Below, piece after piece: positions 1 to 8,011 of a stretch of 64,000 bases of DNA. This DNA is from Anaerolineaceae bacterium UBA4890. GTDB lineage: Bacteria; Chloroflexota; Anaerolineae; Anaerolineales; Anaerolineaceae. The notes under the pieces are model-generated. The model was not told the DNA's origin and searched no databases. It worked only from the letters and a program-made list of their open reading frames with translations. The stretch spans positions 54,416 to 118,415 of the forward strand of contig DHCY01000016.1 in NCBI GenBank assembly GCA_002399085.1, read 5' to 3'. Within the stretch, counting starts at the first letter, position 1, and each line of letters begins with the position of its first letter. The position numbers and the translations under genes were made by a program.

Positions 1-174
1 AAGGGCATTAGCCATTTCAGCAAAACCGCCAGTAAGGTCTTCACGATAACCAATGCCGTGAGCCGCAAGCGGGCAGCCGGAGGGCAGAGCATGTATTCGC
101 TTAAGCCTGGAGATGAAGTGATCGGATTCACAACGATCACGGATTATAGTGACTATTGGGGCGAGGAGAATTAA
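1..174 (+). CDS. C-terminal end of an unidentified protein (partial)
   Basis: The window opens inside a reading frame of 57 codons that closes with TAA at 172-174. The residues include a segment RAAGGQSMYSLKPGDEVIGF followed by an acidic tail. The Arg-Ala-Ala-Gly-Gly ... Gly-Asp-Glu-Val-Ile-Gly spacing faintly resembles a blade of the beta-pinwheel domain at the end of GyrA/ParC subunits, but the fragment is too short to name. No start is visible. Confidence 0.6.
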   Translation, partial: KGISHFSKTASKVFTITNAVSRKRAAGGQSMYSLKPGDEVIGFTTITDYSDYWGEEN

Positions 175-396
175 AAAGTTTATCGCGCGGTTTTGCGAAG
201 CACCCTGACGGCGCAGCAAGCAGCACGGGTCTCCTCTTCAAAAGAAAAAAGATCAAAGTCAGATTGCCACAGTCGCTTCGCACCTCCCCGCCTGGCAGCG
301 AGACACCAGCAGTCGCAATGACTGATTAAACCCCTGCTCCCTGCACCCTGTGGGCGGTACGGCGTGGAAGCTGTCCCTTACGGACTCTCCTGTTCC
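175..396. other. Intergenic region with repeat sequences
   Basis: No gene is seen. The stretch holds a copy of a Chloroflexota-like dispersed element (about 261-322) and ends in a tandem heptamer that runs into the 3' end of the next gene. There is no convincing terminator hairpin for the gene ending at 174. Confidence 0.6.
261..322. repeat. Degenerate dispersed repeat
   Basis: One end reads AGATTGCCACAGTCGCTTCG and the other AGTCGCAATGAC. This matches in style a very common bacterial intergenic repeat (GAGATTGCCACG... / ...CGCAATGAC) known from many genomes. Only this copy is seen in the window, so the call rests on recollection of the motif. Confidence 0.4.
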
Positions 397-418
397 CTAT
401 TCCCTATTCCCTGTTCCC
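391..418. repeat. Tandem 7-bp repeat, four units of TRTTCCC
   Basis: Four consecutive heptamers TGTTCCC, TATTCCC, TATTCCC, TGTTCCC. On the minus strand they encode the last residues of the HD-domain protein and supply its TAG stop (397-399), so copy-number change here would alter that C-terminus. Confidence 0.85.
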
Positions 419-984
419 TCCTGAAGCACGCCATCAAGCCCGAGTTCTGCAGCGATAGTGCGCATTGCCTGGATAACATTATCAACGTGCTGCCATAATT
501 CAACACCAAATTCCTCGGCAGCAGCCGCAATTAACGTTCGGTCAGCACCCGCAGCAAACGATCGATCTTTCCATTTATTCCTGACTGACTTAGGGGTCAG
601 ATCGTGCAGAGATCTGGATGGGCGGACCAAGGCAACCGCGGTGATCAAACCCGTCACCTCGTCGCAGGCGTACAATCCTTTTGAAAGCAAACTTCTCCGC
701 GGAATTCCCGTTTCATCGCCGTGACCGCCGATTGCTTCGATAATTTCTTCAGAAATGCCTTTGTCCCGCAGCAATTGCAGCCCCAGCAGGGGGTGTTCTA
801 TGGGATTTGGGTGAATTTCCCAATCGTAATCGTGAAGCAGCCCGGCAATCGCCCACTCTTCTTCATCCTGTCCCAGCATCCTCGCGTAAAAGCGCATGGC
901 TGCCTCAACACTTAACATATGTCTGATCAGGCTTTCACTGCTGACATATTCTCTAACGAATTGCAGGACTTGTTCCCGGTTCAT
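397..984 (-). CDS. HD-superfamily hydrolase
   Basis: 195 residues. The N-terminal half carries an HD signature: His about 21 in a RHMLSVEAAM helix, then GLLHDYDWEIHP (His-Asp pair), a His in IEHPLLG, and a Gly-His-Gly-Asp segment, fitting metal-dependent phosphohydrolases. The substrate cannot be deduced. The ATG at 984 is preceded by GAGG on the minus strand. It is the last gene of a minus-strand run with the DUF218 protein (20-bp gap) and a PhnD-like lipoprotein. Its final codons lie in a heptamer repeat, so the C-terminal tail TGNRE is probably repeat-derived. Family call is firm, biological role unknown. Confidence 0.85.
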   Translation of the reverse strand: MNREQVLQFVREYVSSESLIRHMLSVEAAMRFYARMLGQDEEEWAIAGLLHDYDWEIHPNPIEHPLLGLQLLRDKGISEEIIEAIGGHGDETGIPRRSLLSKGLYACDEVTGLITAVALVRPSRSLHDLTPKSVRNKWKDRSFAAGADRTLIAAAAEEFGVELWQHVDNVIQAMRTIAAELGLDGVLQEGTGNRE

Positions 985-1004
985 GGAGTTTTCCTCGTTT
1001 GAAG

Positions 1005-1637
1005 TTAAAATATGGGTTCCATCTCCCCCAAAACGGGTAAGGGTTTCAGTACATATACATCCAGCCAGGCCATAACCGTGGCGAAAACCTCACGAGCGTT
1101 CCAAAACAAGTAACGGGAACGAATGTAGTCTGATTGTTCCACCGGTACGCCCACCGCGTCCAGATCGGAGTTTTCACACAAAAATAAAGCACGCGGCAGG
1201 TGATATGCCTGGGTGACAACGACGACCTCGTCCAGCCCAAAAATGTGATGCGCCCGATAACAGCTGTCGTAAGTGCGGCGACCGGCGTAATCCAACACCA
1301 AATCCTCATCGGGAATACCCTGCGCCAGAGCGTAGACCTGCATTGCGGCAGGCTCGTTATAAGTAAAATGGGTGTTGTCGCCTGAGAGCAGCAACTTTTC
1401 TACCTTACCCTGTCGGTACAATTCTATTGCAGTGTCAAGTCTGTCCTTTAGCGGTGCCGATGGTCCGCCCGATGCATTTAGCCCGGCGCCCGGAACCAGG
1501 ACGACAGGTTTGGCAGGGACGGTTTCGAGCGTGTAGGTTGCATCCTTCGTCACAAGCAACATCGTCACTCGCAGTATGCCGATCACGAAGAACGCAACGC
1601 ACATTATGATGACAAGAGCTTGCAGGAGCTTTTTCAT
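1005..1637 (-). CDS. DUF218/SanA-type membrane-anchored protein
   Basis: 210 residues. A hydrophobic N-terminal segment (about 5-28) should act as a membrane anchor. The soluble domain then shows the DUF218 pattern: VPGAG, DRLDTAIELY, LLLSGDN, a central acidic segment and TQAYHLPRAL. This family includes E. coli SanA and YdcF, linked to envelope barrier function; the catalytic activity is not established. ATG at 1637 follows the upstream lipoprotein gene by 10 bp, so the two are likely cotranscribed. A role in envelope maintenance is inference from family only. Confidence 0.85.
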   Translation of the reverse strand: MKKLLQALVIIMCVAFFVIGILRVTMLLVTKDATYTLETVPAKPVVLVPGAGLNASGGPSAPLKDRLDTAIELYRQGKVEKLLLSGDNTHFTYNEPAAMQVYALAQGIPDEDLVLDYAGRRTYDSCYRAHHIFGLDEVVVVTQAYHLPRALFLCENSDLDAVGVPVEQSDYIRSRYLFWNAREVFATVMAWLDVYVLKPLPVLGEMEPIF

Positions 1638-1647
1638 ATTCCGGATG

Positions 1648-2697
1648 TTATCTTACCAAGTCAGCGAGACGGACATCTGTCGGGGTGAGCAGGTCACGCA
1701 ATGCCTGGTAACTGGTATCGTGCAAAGGCTCAAGCTGAGCAACTTCATAATTCAGCATCTGACTCAACAAGCTCTTACCGAGCTCCTCGCGCGAAAAATT
1801 CCGTAAAAATTCGGAGATCCGGTTCTGAAGAGGCAGTTCCATCTGTTTGGAGACAGAGAGGTTAAAATTTGGGATAATTGGCGGGGAGATCCAGAGTATG
1901 GGAACCTTGTCTATGGCGTCTGTCAGGTCGCTGATCACTTCGGATGAAGTGCGTGGGTCAGCGGAAAGGGCGTAGGTGACTGCATAAGAGCAGATTCCTT
2001 TAACGTAAAGGGCGCGGATGCTGGAACTGAAACTGAAAGTCAGTACCGGACGGGTATAGGCAATGTTGTTTTGATTGAGGTACCCGAGGGGCACCCAATA
2101 GCCAGAGAGAGAATCTTCCTGGGTCAGGCAAGGACGCAAACCAGCCAGTTGGGACAATGCCTGGGCTGCGGTTGCCGCTGAACTGTTGGTGGTTGGGTCG
2201 TAATAAGTCTCATATTCAGCCTCTTTGTGCCCCAGAAATTGCACACCATAAGCCGTGACACCGAGGTGATTGGTAACCAGCAATGCGCTGACCAGGTCTT
2301 TTTGGGAAGCTAGCAAATATTCGGGGGCGGTCAGCCATGCCATGTCGACCTCCCTGCGTTGCAGGGCGAGCTCGAGGTCAATGTAATTGGCATAGGTCTG
2401 CGAGATGAAGCTCAGTGAAAGACCTTCAGAAAGATGCGTGAGTACACTTTGAATCGCTTCAGGCTGACCTGGAATAGCCTCCTGGACAATCAAGCCGATC
2501 ACGATCGGATTTTCCGGTGATCCTAATGGTGCCGGGGTCGGGGTGTAGGTTGGCATTGCTGTCGGAGGTGCAAGTTCGGGGGTTTGCGTCTGAGGGTTAA
2601 AATCGAGGGTGGGTTGCCCTGCGAGTGAATCGCATGCGCTCAGAAGAAAAAGCGAGATGGTCAACGCCAGGATTATTCGCATACCAGTCTTTGCCAT
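1648..2697 (-). CDS. PhnD-like substrate-binding lipoprotein
   Basis: 349 residues. The N-terminus is a lipoprotein signal with lipobox LLSAC (Cys about 22), followed by a Pro/Thr linker. The mature domain begins IVIGLIVQEAIPGQPEAIQ and contains DLELALQRREVDMAWLTAPE, the arrangement of periplasmic phosphate/phosphonate-binding proteins that sense a ligand between two lobes. No permease or ATPase adjoins it, so it may be an orphan binding protein or a sensor rather than part of an importer. First gene of the minus-strand run 2697-397; it is divergent from the adenosine-specific kinase. Confidence 0.75.
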   Translation of the reverse strand: MAKTGMRIILALTISLFLLSACDSLAGQPTLDFNPQTQTPELAPPTAMPTYTPTPAPLGSPENPIVIGLIVQEAIPGQPEAIQSVLTHLSEGLSLSFISQTYANYIDLELALQRREVDMAWLTAPEYLLASQKDLVSALLVTNHLGVTAYGVQFLGHKEAEYETYYDPTTNSSAATAAQALSQLAGLRPCLTQEDSLSGYWVPLGYLNQNNIAYTRPVLTFSFSSSIRALYVKGICSYAVTYALSADPRTSSEVISDLTDAIDKVPILWISPPIIPNFNLSVSKQMELPLQNRISEFLRNFSREELGKSLLSQMLNYEVAQLEPLHDTSYQALRDLLTPTDVRLADLVR

Positions 2698-2784
2698 GCG
2701 TTGATTTTACCTTATTTGAAAATGAAGAGTTACACAATGATCATAGTGCTATGTTAAAATCAAGAAAACAAAACGGAGGGTGTT

Positions 2785-3270
2785 ATGGAAATCATACTTG
2801 AACCAGTCAATAAGCCCGAGGATATCAATTTTGTCTTTGGTCAATCACACTTTATAAAAACAATCGAAGACATCCACGAGATGCTGGTTACAACGGTACC
2901 AGGAATTAAATTTGGGGTGGCGTTTTGTGAGGCTTCCGGTCCAAGCCTGGTGCGGTGGTCCGGGAACGATGAAGACCTGATCGAACTGGCAACCGAAAAT
3001 GCATTCAGAATTGGTGCCGGGCACAGTTTCATTCTCTTTTTGGGTGAAGGTTTTTTCCCGATCAACATCCTGACCAACCTGAAGAGCATCCCCGAGATTG
3101 TCAATATCTTTTGCGCGACCGCCAACCCAACCGAGGTGGTGCTGCTTGAAACAGGTGAGGGGCGCGCTGTTTTAGGGGTTGTGGATGGCTCTTCACCCAA
3201 AGGAATCGAAACCGAAGAAGATATTGCCGCCCGAAAGAGATTTTTAAGGAAGATCGGTTACAAGTTTTAA
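2785..3270 (+). CDS. Adenosine-specific kinase family (DUF355)
   Basis: 161 residues, the full length of the family named after an archaeal adenosine-specific kinase. Recognisable blocks are GIKFGVAFCEASGPSLVRW, ENAFRIGAGHSFI and a C-terminal IAARKRFLRKIGYKF. The upstream GGAGGG gives a strong ribosome site for the ATG at 2785. The gene stands alone between divergent and convergent neighbours. The protein is widespread in archaea and thermophilic or anaerobic bacteria; its physiological role is uncertain, so the kinase label is by family rather than from visible catalytic residues. Confidence 0.85.
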   Translation: MEIILEPVNKPEDINFVFGQSHFIKTIEDIHEMLVTTVPGIKFGVAFCEASGPSLVRWSGNDEDLIELATENAFRIGAGHSFILFLGEGFFPINILTNLKSIPEIVNIFCATANPTEVVLLETGEGRAVLGVVDGSSPKGIETEEDIAARKRFLRKIGYKF

Positions 3271-3282
3271 GTTCTCGGGATT

Positions 3283-3885
3283 TTATTGATTGGTAAAAGC
3301 CCAGGCTTTGAGGAGTGTAAGGTCTGCTAAGGCTCTTGCGCGATGGCTGTGTTGATTCTTGTATGCTGAGCCTAATTCAGCCATTGTTTTTCCTTCCGCT
3401 CGAACAAAAAATATTGGGTCATAGCCAAAACCATTTGTGCCTCGGAATTCGTCGGTGATTTCGCCGCGAACACTGCCGTGGTTGTCTCCTGTTAGACCCT
3501 CATCGATCATGAAAACTGCATGGCAGTGGAAGGTTGCCAGCCAGGGTTTGGGTTTGCCCTCAAGTTTGGAGAGCAGGAACAAGCAGCGATCATGATCGGA
3601 AGCGCCCGGTTTAGGTGAATAGCGGTGTGAGTGCAGCCCGGGTTCGCCACCAAGGATGTCCACTTCCAAGCCAGAGTCATCCGCCAAAACCGGCATTCCG
3701 CTCGCCAGGTGAAACGCTTTGGCTTTCAGCAGGGAATTTTCATAATAATTATCCCCGACCTCAGCAGGGTGTAGGTTCAACCCAAGATCTGAAGGTTTGA
3801 TTAATTGAACTGGCAAGTGCTCCAGGATAGCAGTAATCTCCTGGAACTTGTGATCATTGTTGCTGGCGACCAATACTTTTTTCAT
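3283..3885 (-). CDS. rdgB: XTP/dITP pyrophosphatase (HAM1/RdgB family)
   Basis: 200 residues from the ATG at 3885, chosen over a longer frame because GAGGAAGG lies just upstream and the family starts with a beta strand (MKKVLVASNN). Motifs: SNNDHKFQEI near the start for triphosphate contact, LADDSGLEVDILGGEPGLHS with the catalytic Asp pair, and GFGYDPIF. The enzyme hydrolyses non-canonical purine triphosphates to monophosphates and keeps them out of DNA. It is convergent with the kinase gene and divergent from yceD. Confidence 0.93.
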   Translation of the reverse strand: MKKVLVASNNDHKFQEITAILEHLPVQLIKPSDLGLNLHPAEVGDNYYENSLLKAKAFHLASGMPVLADDSGLEVDILGGEPGLHSHRYSPKPGASDHDRCLFLLSKLEGKPKPWLATFHCHAVFMIDEGLTGDNHGSVRGEITDEFRGTNGFGYDPIFFVRAEGKTMAELGSAYKNQHSHRARALADLTLLKAWAFTNQ

Positions 3886-3902
3886 AAACCTTCCTCGTAA
3901 AC

Positions 3903-3931
3903 TTGGGTGCAAACTACCCGCATGATATAAT
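3903..3931 (+). promoter_or_regulatory. Sigma-70-type promoter for yceD-metG
   Basis: -35 TTGGGT at 3903-3908 and -10 TATAAT at 3926-3931 with a 17-bp spacer. The predicted start lies about 24 bases before the ATG at 3962; that short leader has no clear Shine-Dalgarno sequence. Confidence 0.55.
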
Positions 3932-3961
3932 TATGAAAAACTTTAACAATTGTAATTGACC

Positions 3962-4444
3962 ATGGAACAGATAAAACATCCCCTCCGTACAAATGTCGGC
4001 TTCTTTCTGAACAAACCGATAGGCTACAGCCGGGAATTTGAACTCGATTTCCCGCACATTTTCATCGAACCTGATTTGCACGCTGACAACTTCAAAGGCA
4101 CCTATTCATTTTCCCGCACAAGCGAAGGCTTGCTGCTGCAAGCTGATCTGGAGGCAGATATCGAAGGTCAGTGTAATCGCTGCCTGGAGCCGATTATGGT
4201 GCATGTATGCACTCAGTTTGAAGACCTGTATGTATTTGCAACCCGCATTAAAGAGGAACTGGACGAAGAAGAAGTGCCCAACGACGGCTATATAGAGCTG
4301 GGTGTGCCCTTCCGCGATTACCTTCTGCTGGGGTTACCTATTTCCAGCACATGCAAACCCGACTGCAAAGGTATTTGCCTGGATTGCGGGCAAAACCTGA
4401 ACACAGGAACTTGTGAACACAATCACGGTGTAGACTATTCATAA
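3962..4444 (+). CDS. YceD family protein (DUF177)
   Basis: 160 residues. The central block DLEADIEGQCNRCLEPI and the closing cluster CKPDCKGICLDCGQNLN hold the Cys pairs typical of the YceD/DUF177 family, in which a zinc site is likely. In most bacteria the gene sits before rpmF (ribosomal protein L32) and affects 23S rRNA processing; here no rpmF follows and metG comes next, after 71 bases. Start: TTG at 3956 and ATG at 3962 are both in frame; the ATG is preferred. Function in the ribosome is family knowledge, not visible here. Confidence 0.8.
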   Translation: MEQIKHPLRTNVGFFLNKPIGYSREFELDFPHIFIEPDLHADNFKGTYSFSRTSEGLLLQADLEADIEGQCNRCLEPIMVHVCTQFEDLYVFATRIKEELDEEEVPNDGYIELGVPFRDYLLLGLPISSTCKPDCKGICLDCGQNLNTGTCEHNHGVDYS

Positions 4445-4515
4445 TCCACAATACTTTGTGAAAAAGCATGCCCGGTGATGGTAAAATTTGCCGATGCTAT
4501 TTTTGGGAGTTAACC

Positions 4516-6324
4516 ATGAACGAAAACATATTAATTGCTGTTGCCTGGCCTTATGCGAACTCTGACATTCATGTCGGAAATATTACCGGATCCCACCTTC
4601 CGGGTGATATCGTTGCGCGGTATCAGCGTCTGAGAGGAAAAAAGGTGTTAATGGTCTCGGGGTCCGACTCGCATGGTACGGCGATTACCATCAAAGCCGA
4701 CCAAACCGGGCAGACACCGCACCAGATTTATAACCATTATCACCCACGCTTCATCGAGCTGTTTCAAAGGCTGGGGATTAGCTACGACCTGTTTACTTCA
4801 ACTCACACTGAGAACCATTTTGATATCGCGCAGAAAGTTTTCCTGAGTCTGCTCGAAAATGGGTATCTGAACAAGTACGTTTCCAAGCAATGGTACAGCC
4901 CGACGATGCAGCGCTTCCTGCCCGACCGCTATGTGGAGGGCACCTGTTATATTTGCGGGTTTGAGGGCGCTCGCTCTGACCAATGTGAACACTGTGGGAA
5001 TGAATTGGAACCCGAAAAACTGATTAACCCGCGTTCAAAAGTTGATGGCTCTACGCCGATCCTTAAAGAAACTGAGCATTTCTTCCTGGACCTTTCCACA
5101 CTGGAACCCCAAATCCATGAATTTCTCAAACAGCGCGAAGGCTATTGGCGACCGAACGTATTGCGCCAGTCTTTAGGCACAATTCAGTCTGTCGGTTTGA
5201 AGCCGACATCCGTGACCCGCGACCTGGAATGGGGCATCCCGGTTCCATTGGAAGGATGGGAAGGCAAGTGCCTTTATGTCTGGTTTGAGGCGGTAATCGG
5301 CTACCTTTCTTCCTCGGTTCAATGGGCGAAACTGAACGAGCGACCAGAGATTTGGCGGGATTGGTGGACCAAACAGCAGGCGAAATCTTATTATTTTATA
5401 GGAAAAGATAACATCACTTTCCATGCGGTCACCTGGCCGGCGGAGCTGCTGGGCATGCGTGAAGATTTTGACCGACGCATGGGCGGCGAGATGCCGCAGA
5501 CTCTGGTCTTGCCTTATGATGTTCCTGCCAACGAGTTCATGAACCTGGAAGGCAAGAAGATCAGCGGTAGCCATAACTGGGCAATCTGGGGGCTGGACGC
5601 GCTCGATCGTTATGACAGCGACGCGCTGCGCTATTACCTGACGGTCGCCATGCCCGAAAACCGGGATACTGATTGGGATTGGGAAGAATTTTTCCAACGC
5701 AATAACAACGAGTTGGTGGCAACCTGGGGCAATCTGGTTAACCGGGTATTGTCGTTTACCTGGAAAAACTTCGAAGGAAAAATCCCCAACCCGGGAGAAC
5801 TTCGTGCTTCCGACCTCGAATTGCTGGAGACGATCAAGGCGGGTTTTGATTCCGTTGGTGATCATATAGAGAAGGTGCAGTTGAAGGCAGCCCTGGCGGA
5901 AGCGATGCGCCTGGCGACTGAAGTAAACAAGTATCTGGATGTGCATGCCCCCTGGTTCGAGATCAAGACTGATCGGGACGAAGCCGCGAAATCGCTCTTC
6001 ACTGCCATCCAGGCGATAGATTGGTTGAAAATTATGTTCTCACCGTTTTTGCCGGATACCAGCCAAAAGCTGAATCAGATTTTGGCAAACGATATTTCTT
6101 TGTTTGGTACGCCATTCACCCAGGAAGTGGAAGATTTACTTGGTACGCACCTGGTGTTGGGGCTGAACAGCGAAAATGCGTTGGTGAGAGTAGGCTCCGA
6201 TGCCTGGGTGCCGCTGGAATTGGAAGAGGGCAAGCCCTTTAACCAACCCGCACCCCTTTTCAAGAAACTTGACCACAGCATTGTTGAAGAAGAACGCGCC
6301 AGGTTGGGCAAATCAAGCGAGTAA
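4516..6324 (+). CDS. metG: Methionyl-tRNA synthetase
   Basis: 602 residues from ATG 4516, preceded by GGGAG; a longer frame from 4468 lacks support. The class I HIGH motif appears as HVGN in AWPYANSDIHVGN. A four-Cys zinc knuckle (CYICGFEGARSDQCEHCG) follows. The KMSKS loop reads KKISGS, a non-standard version lacking the second lysine. The anticodon-binding helical domain starts around residue 390. There is no C-terminal tRNA-binding (Arc1p-like) domain, so this is the short form. It charges tRNA-Met for both initiation and elongation. A strong terminator follows. Confidence 0.95.
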   Translation: MNENILIAVAWPYANSDIHVGNITGSHLPGDIVARYQRLRGKKVLMVSGSDSHGTAITIKADQTGQTPHQIYNHYHPRFIELFQRLGISYDLFTSTHTENHFDIAQKVFLSLLENGYLNKYVSKQWYSPTMQRFLPDRYVEGTCYICGFEGARSDQCEHCGNELEPEKLINPRSKVDGSTPILKETEHFFLDLSTLEPQIHEFLKQREGYWRPNVLRQSLGTIQSVGLKPTSVTRDLEWGIPVPLEGWEGKCLYVWFEAVIGYLSSSVQWAKLNERPEIWRDWWTKQQAKSYYFIGKDNITFHAVTWPAELLGMREDFDRRMGGEMPQTLVLPYDVPANEFMNLEGKKISGSHNWAIWGLDALDRYDSDALRYYLTVAMPENRDTDWDWEEFFQRNNNELVATWGNLVNRVLSFTWKNFEGKIPNPGELRASDLELLETIKAGFDSVGDHIEKVQLKAALAEAMRLATEVNKYLDVHAPWFEIKTDRDEAAKSLFTAIQAIDWLKIMFSPFLPDTSQKLNQILANDISLFGTPFTQEVEDLLGTHLVLGLNSENALVRVGSDAWVPLELEEGKPFNQPAPLFKKLDHSIVEEERARLGKSSE

Positions 6325-6352
6325 GTTCAGGTTGAACCAATTATTCATTTAC

Positions 6353-6376
6353 AAGGGCGGGTTCCCGCCCTTTTTC
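6353..6376 (+). terminator. Intrinsic terminator of metG
   Basis: Stem AAGGGCGGG / CCGCCCTT with loop TTC followed by a T run. On the minus strand the same stem is followed by only a weak T tract. Confidence 0.85.
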
Positions 6377-6429
6377 CTTTAAGGGACAGCCCTGCCCTCG
6401 TGAGGGTCCACACCGACCTGCGATCTTCC

Positions 6430-7131
6430 CTACAATGTGCTGAACTTTTTCAAATAAAAAGGCAGATCGTTGAACAATTTTTGGATAACGCCTTTAGCCC
6501 GCATGTGCCAGAGGGCGTGGTTATTGTCGGTTTCTGAACCTGTTCGGGTAATGATGTCGCTGACTCCCCGCAAGATTAAACCGTTAACCCGATTTGCATT
6601 CAACACCCAGGCAATGGCAGCTGATTCCCAATCGGCAGCTGGCACGTCGAAATCTTTCGTCAGAACCGAAAAGTTTTGGAAATCAATGTCCTGGTCAGCG
6701 GAAGCCAAAGGCGAGCGGCGGGTATTTTGCGGTAATAGGCTGCCGATCCATTCGGTATCCAATTTAGCCCGGTAAAAGTCGATGGCGCGGTGGCTGTCAC
6801 CCATACGCTCATACACATCGTACATCACAGTATCTGTAACCAAGAGTGTTTCACCCAAAACGGCATGACCCTCCAAACCACCGCAGGTGCCCAGATTGAT
6901 TACCAATTTTGGCTGCCAATGATCGATCACATATTGCGTCGCGGCGGCACTGCGTGTTTTCCCCCAACCGGAGTGGAAGAATACGACGTCATCATCTTGA
7001 ATAGATGCAAGAAAATTATCTCCAAGAGGAGAAGGCAAAACCTGATCAGGTTTGAGAATATCAAGAGCGAACCGCCACTCAGAATTGGCTGAGATCAGAA
7101 CAACAAAGTAAGGGGAGGTGGGAGTGTTCAA
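6430..7131 (-). CDS. MTA/SAH nucleosidase-like phosphorylase
   Basis: 233 residues of the PNP_UDP_1 fold: VINLGTCGGLEGHAVLGE (phosphate/ribose-binding glycine loop), AADWESAAIAWVLN with the base-recognition Glu region and LILRGVSDI near the end, the order seen in 5'-methylthioadenosine / S-adenosylhomocysteine nucleosidases. It may therefore cleave MTA, SAH or another nucleoside; the insert between residues 105 and 150 is unusual. The only start near the homologous N-terminus is TTG at 7131, which directly abuts the TAA of the upstream nitroreductase gene, so translation is probably coupled. Confidence 0.75.
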   Translation of the reverse strand: MNTPTSPYFVVLISANSEWRFALDILKPDQVLPSPLGDNFLASIQDDDVVFFHSGWGKTRSAAATQYVIDHWQPKLVINLGTCGGLEGHAVLGETLLVTDTVMYDVYERMGDSHRAIDFYRAKLDTEWIGSLLPQNTRRSPLASADQDIDFQNFSVLTKDFDVPAADWESAAIAWVLNANRVNGLILRGVSDIITRTGSETDNNHALWHMRAKGVIQKLFNDLPFYLKKFSTL

Positions 7132-7893
7132 TTAGCCTTGTGCGAGCCGCTTGCCAACAGAAGCACCGTAGACCAAGAATCGATGCAATTCGTCGAGTCC
7201 AAAAAGGTTATTGGCTAAATGGTCATCAAAAGAACCAATGGCGCAGACACCATAATCGATCGACTCAGCACACAGATACAGATTCTGGCAGACATGCCCG
7301 GCATCCATGTTGATGTAGCGATAGGCTCGCGCGCCGTAACGCCAGCTGGTTTGGTAGACATTGGCAACCCAGAAAAATGTAACGGCTGAAGTGATTACCT
7401 GCTTTTGTTTGTAAACACTTTCATGGGCTTTTTGGATGGCTTCAATACTTTGATCATAGGTCTCGAGGGCATGCCGTGGGGCGATATAGCGATACAAACC
7501 AGGTTTTACCCCAGTAACTTTTTGGATCAACAAATAGGTTTCAAATGGATGCCGTGAGCCAGCTGAAGGCACGTAGCGGTTGGTCAGTTCACGTTTCTCA
7601 TCGATCTCGCGCACGCCTTGGGTGAAGGTGAGCAGATACGAAAGCTCTTCCAGAGACATGACTGCGCTCTCATCATACCGACGCAGTGAGCGACGCTTTC
7701 TCAGTACATCAATCAGGCTATTATCCTGGGGTACGAAATCCGTTGCATCTGGTAAGAAAAATAAACCAGCTTCATTTTTAACTTGATCGAGGTATTGCGG
7801 ATAAGAATCGCCCTGTTTCTCGGCTGAAATTGGTGAGTTCTCATGATAGCTGCTATGGTGTATCCGGGCAATCAGTTCTTCAGACTCAGCCAT
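7132..7893 (-). CDS. SagB-type nitroreductase-family oxidoreductase
   Basis: 253 residues from ATG 7893, which has AGGAAG upstream; the longer frame reaches into uvrC and is rejected. SLRRYDESAVMSLEELSYLL gives the N-terminal FMN-contact Arg-Arg-Tyr, PSAGSRHPFETYLL the second FMN loop, and NLYLCAESIDYGVCAIGSF the C-terminal helix. This pattern is that of SagB/ThcOx-like FMN dehydrogenases. Azole-peptide clusters use such enzymes, but no YcaO or leader peptide adjoins it, so the substrate is unknown. Third gene in the uvrC operon. Confidence 0.82.
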   Translation of the reverse strand: MAESEELIARIHHSSYHENSPISAEKQGDSYPQYLDQVKNEAGLFFLPDATDFVPQDNSLIDVLRKRRSLRRYDESAVMSLEELSYLLTFTQGVREIDEKRELTNRYVPSAGSRHPFETYLLIQKVTGVKPGLYRYIAPRHALETYDQSIEAIQKAHESVYKQKQVITSAVTFFWVANVYQTSWRYGARAYRYINMDAGHVCQNLYLCAESIDYGVCAIGSFDDHLANNLFGLDELHRFLVYGASVGKRLAQG

Positions 7894-7901
7894 AATTCTT
7901 C

Positions 7902-8009
7902 CTAAAATCTGATCATCGATAAGATCATCGCCAGCACAATGATGATCGCCAGGGCTGCCATAGCGATCCGATAAATTTTTTGTGATGAGTTCTTCGTGTT
8001 TTTTGCCAT
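7902..8009 (-). CDS. 35-residue single-pass membrane peptide
   Basis: A small frame in the gap between uvrC and the nitroreductase gene. It opens with ATG at 8009, with GGAG four to five bases upstream, two bases after the uvrC stop, and closes with TAG at 7902. The protein starts MAKNTKNSSQKIYRI (basic, cytosolic) and continues into about 16 hydrophobic residues (AMAALAIIIVLAMILSMI), ending in RF. It is therefore a plausible single transmembrane peptide with a positive-inside N-terminus. No function is known; length, ribosome site and operon position are the evidence for expression. Confidence 0.65.
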   Translation of the reverse strand: MAKNTKNSSQKIYRIAMAALAIIIVLAMILSMIRF

Positions 8010-8011
8010 AA

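Noticed and set aside
5173..5946. 257-codon frame on the minus strand inside metG
   Set aside because: It is antisense to a clear methionyl-tRNA synthetase and has no family motif.
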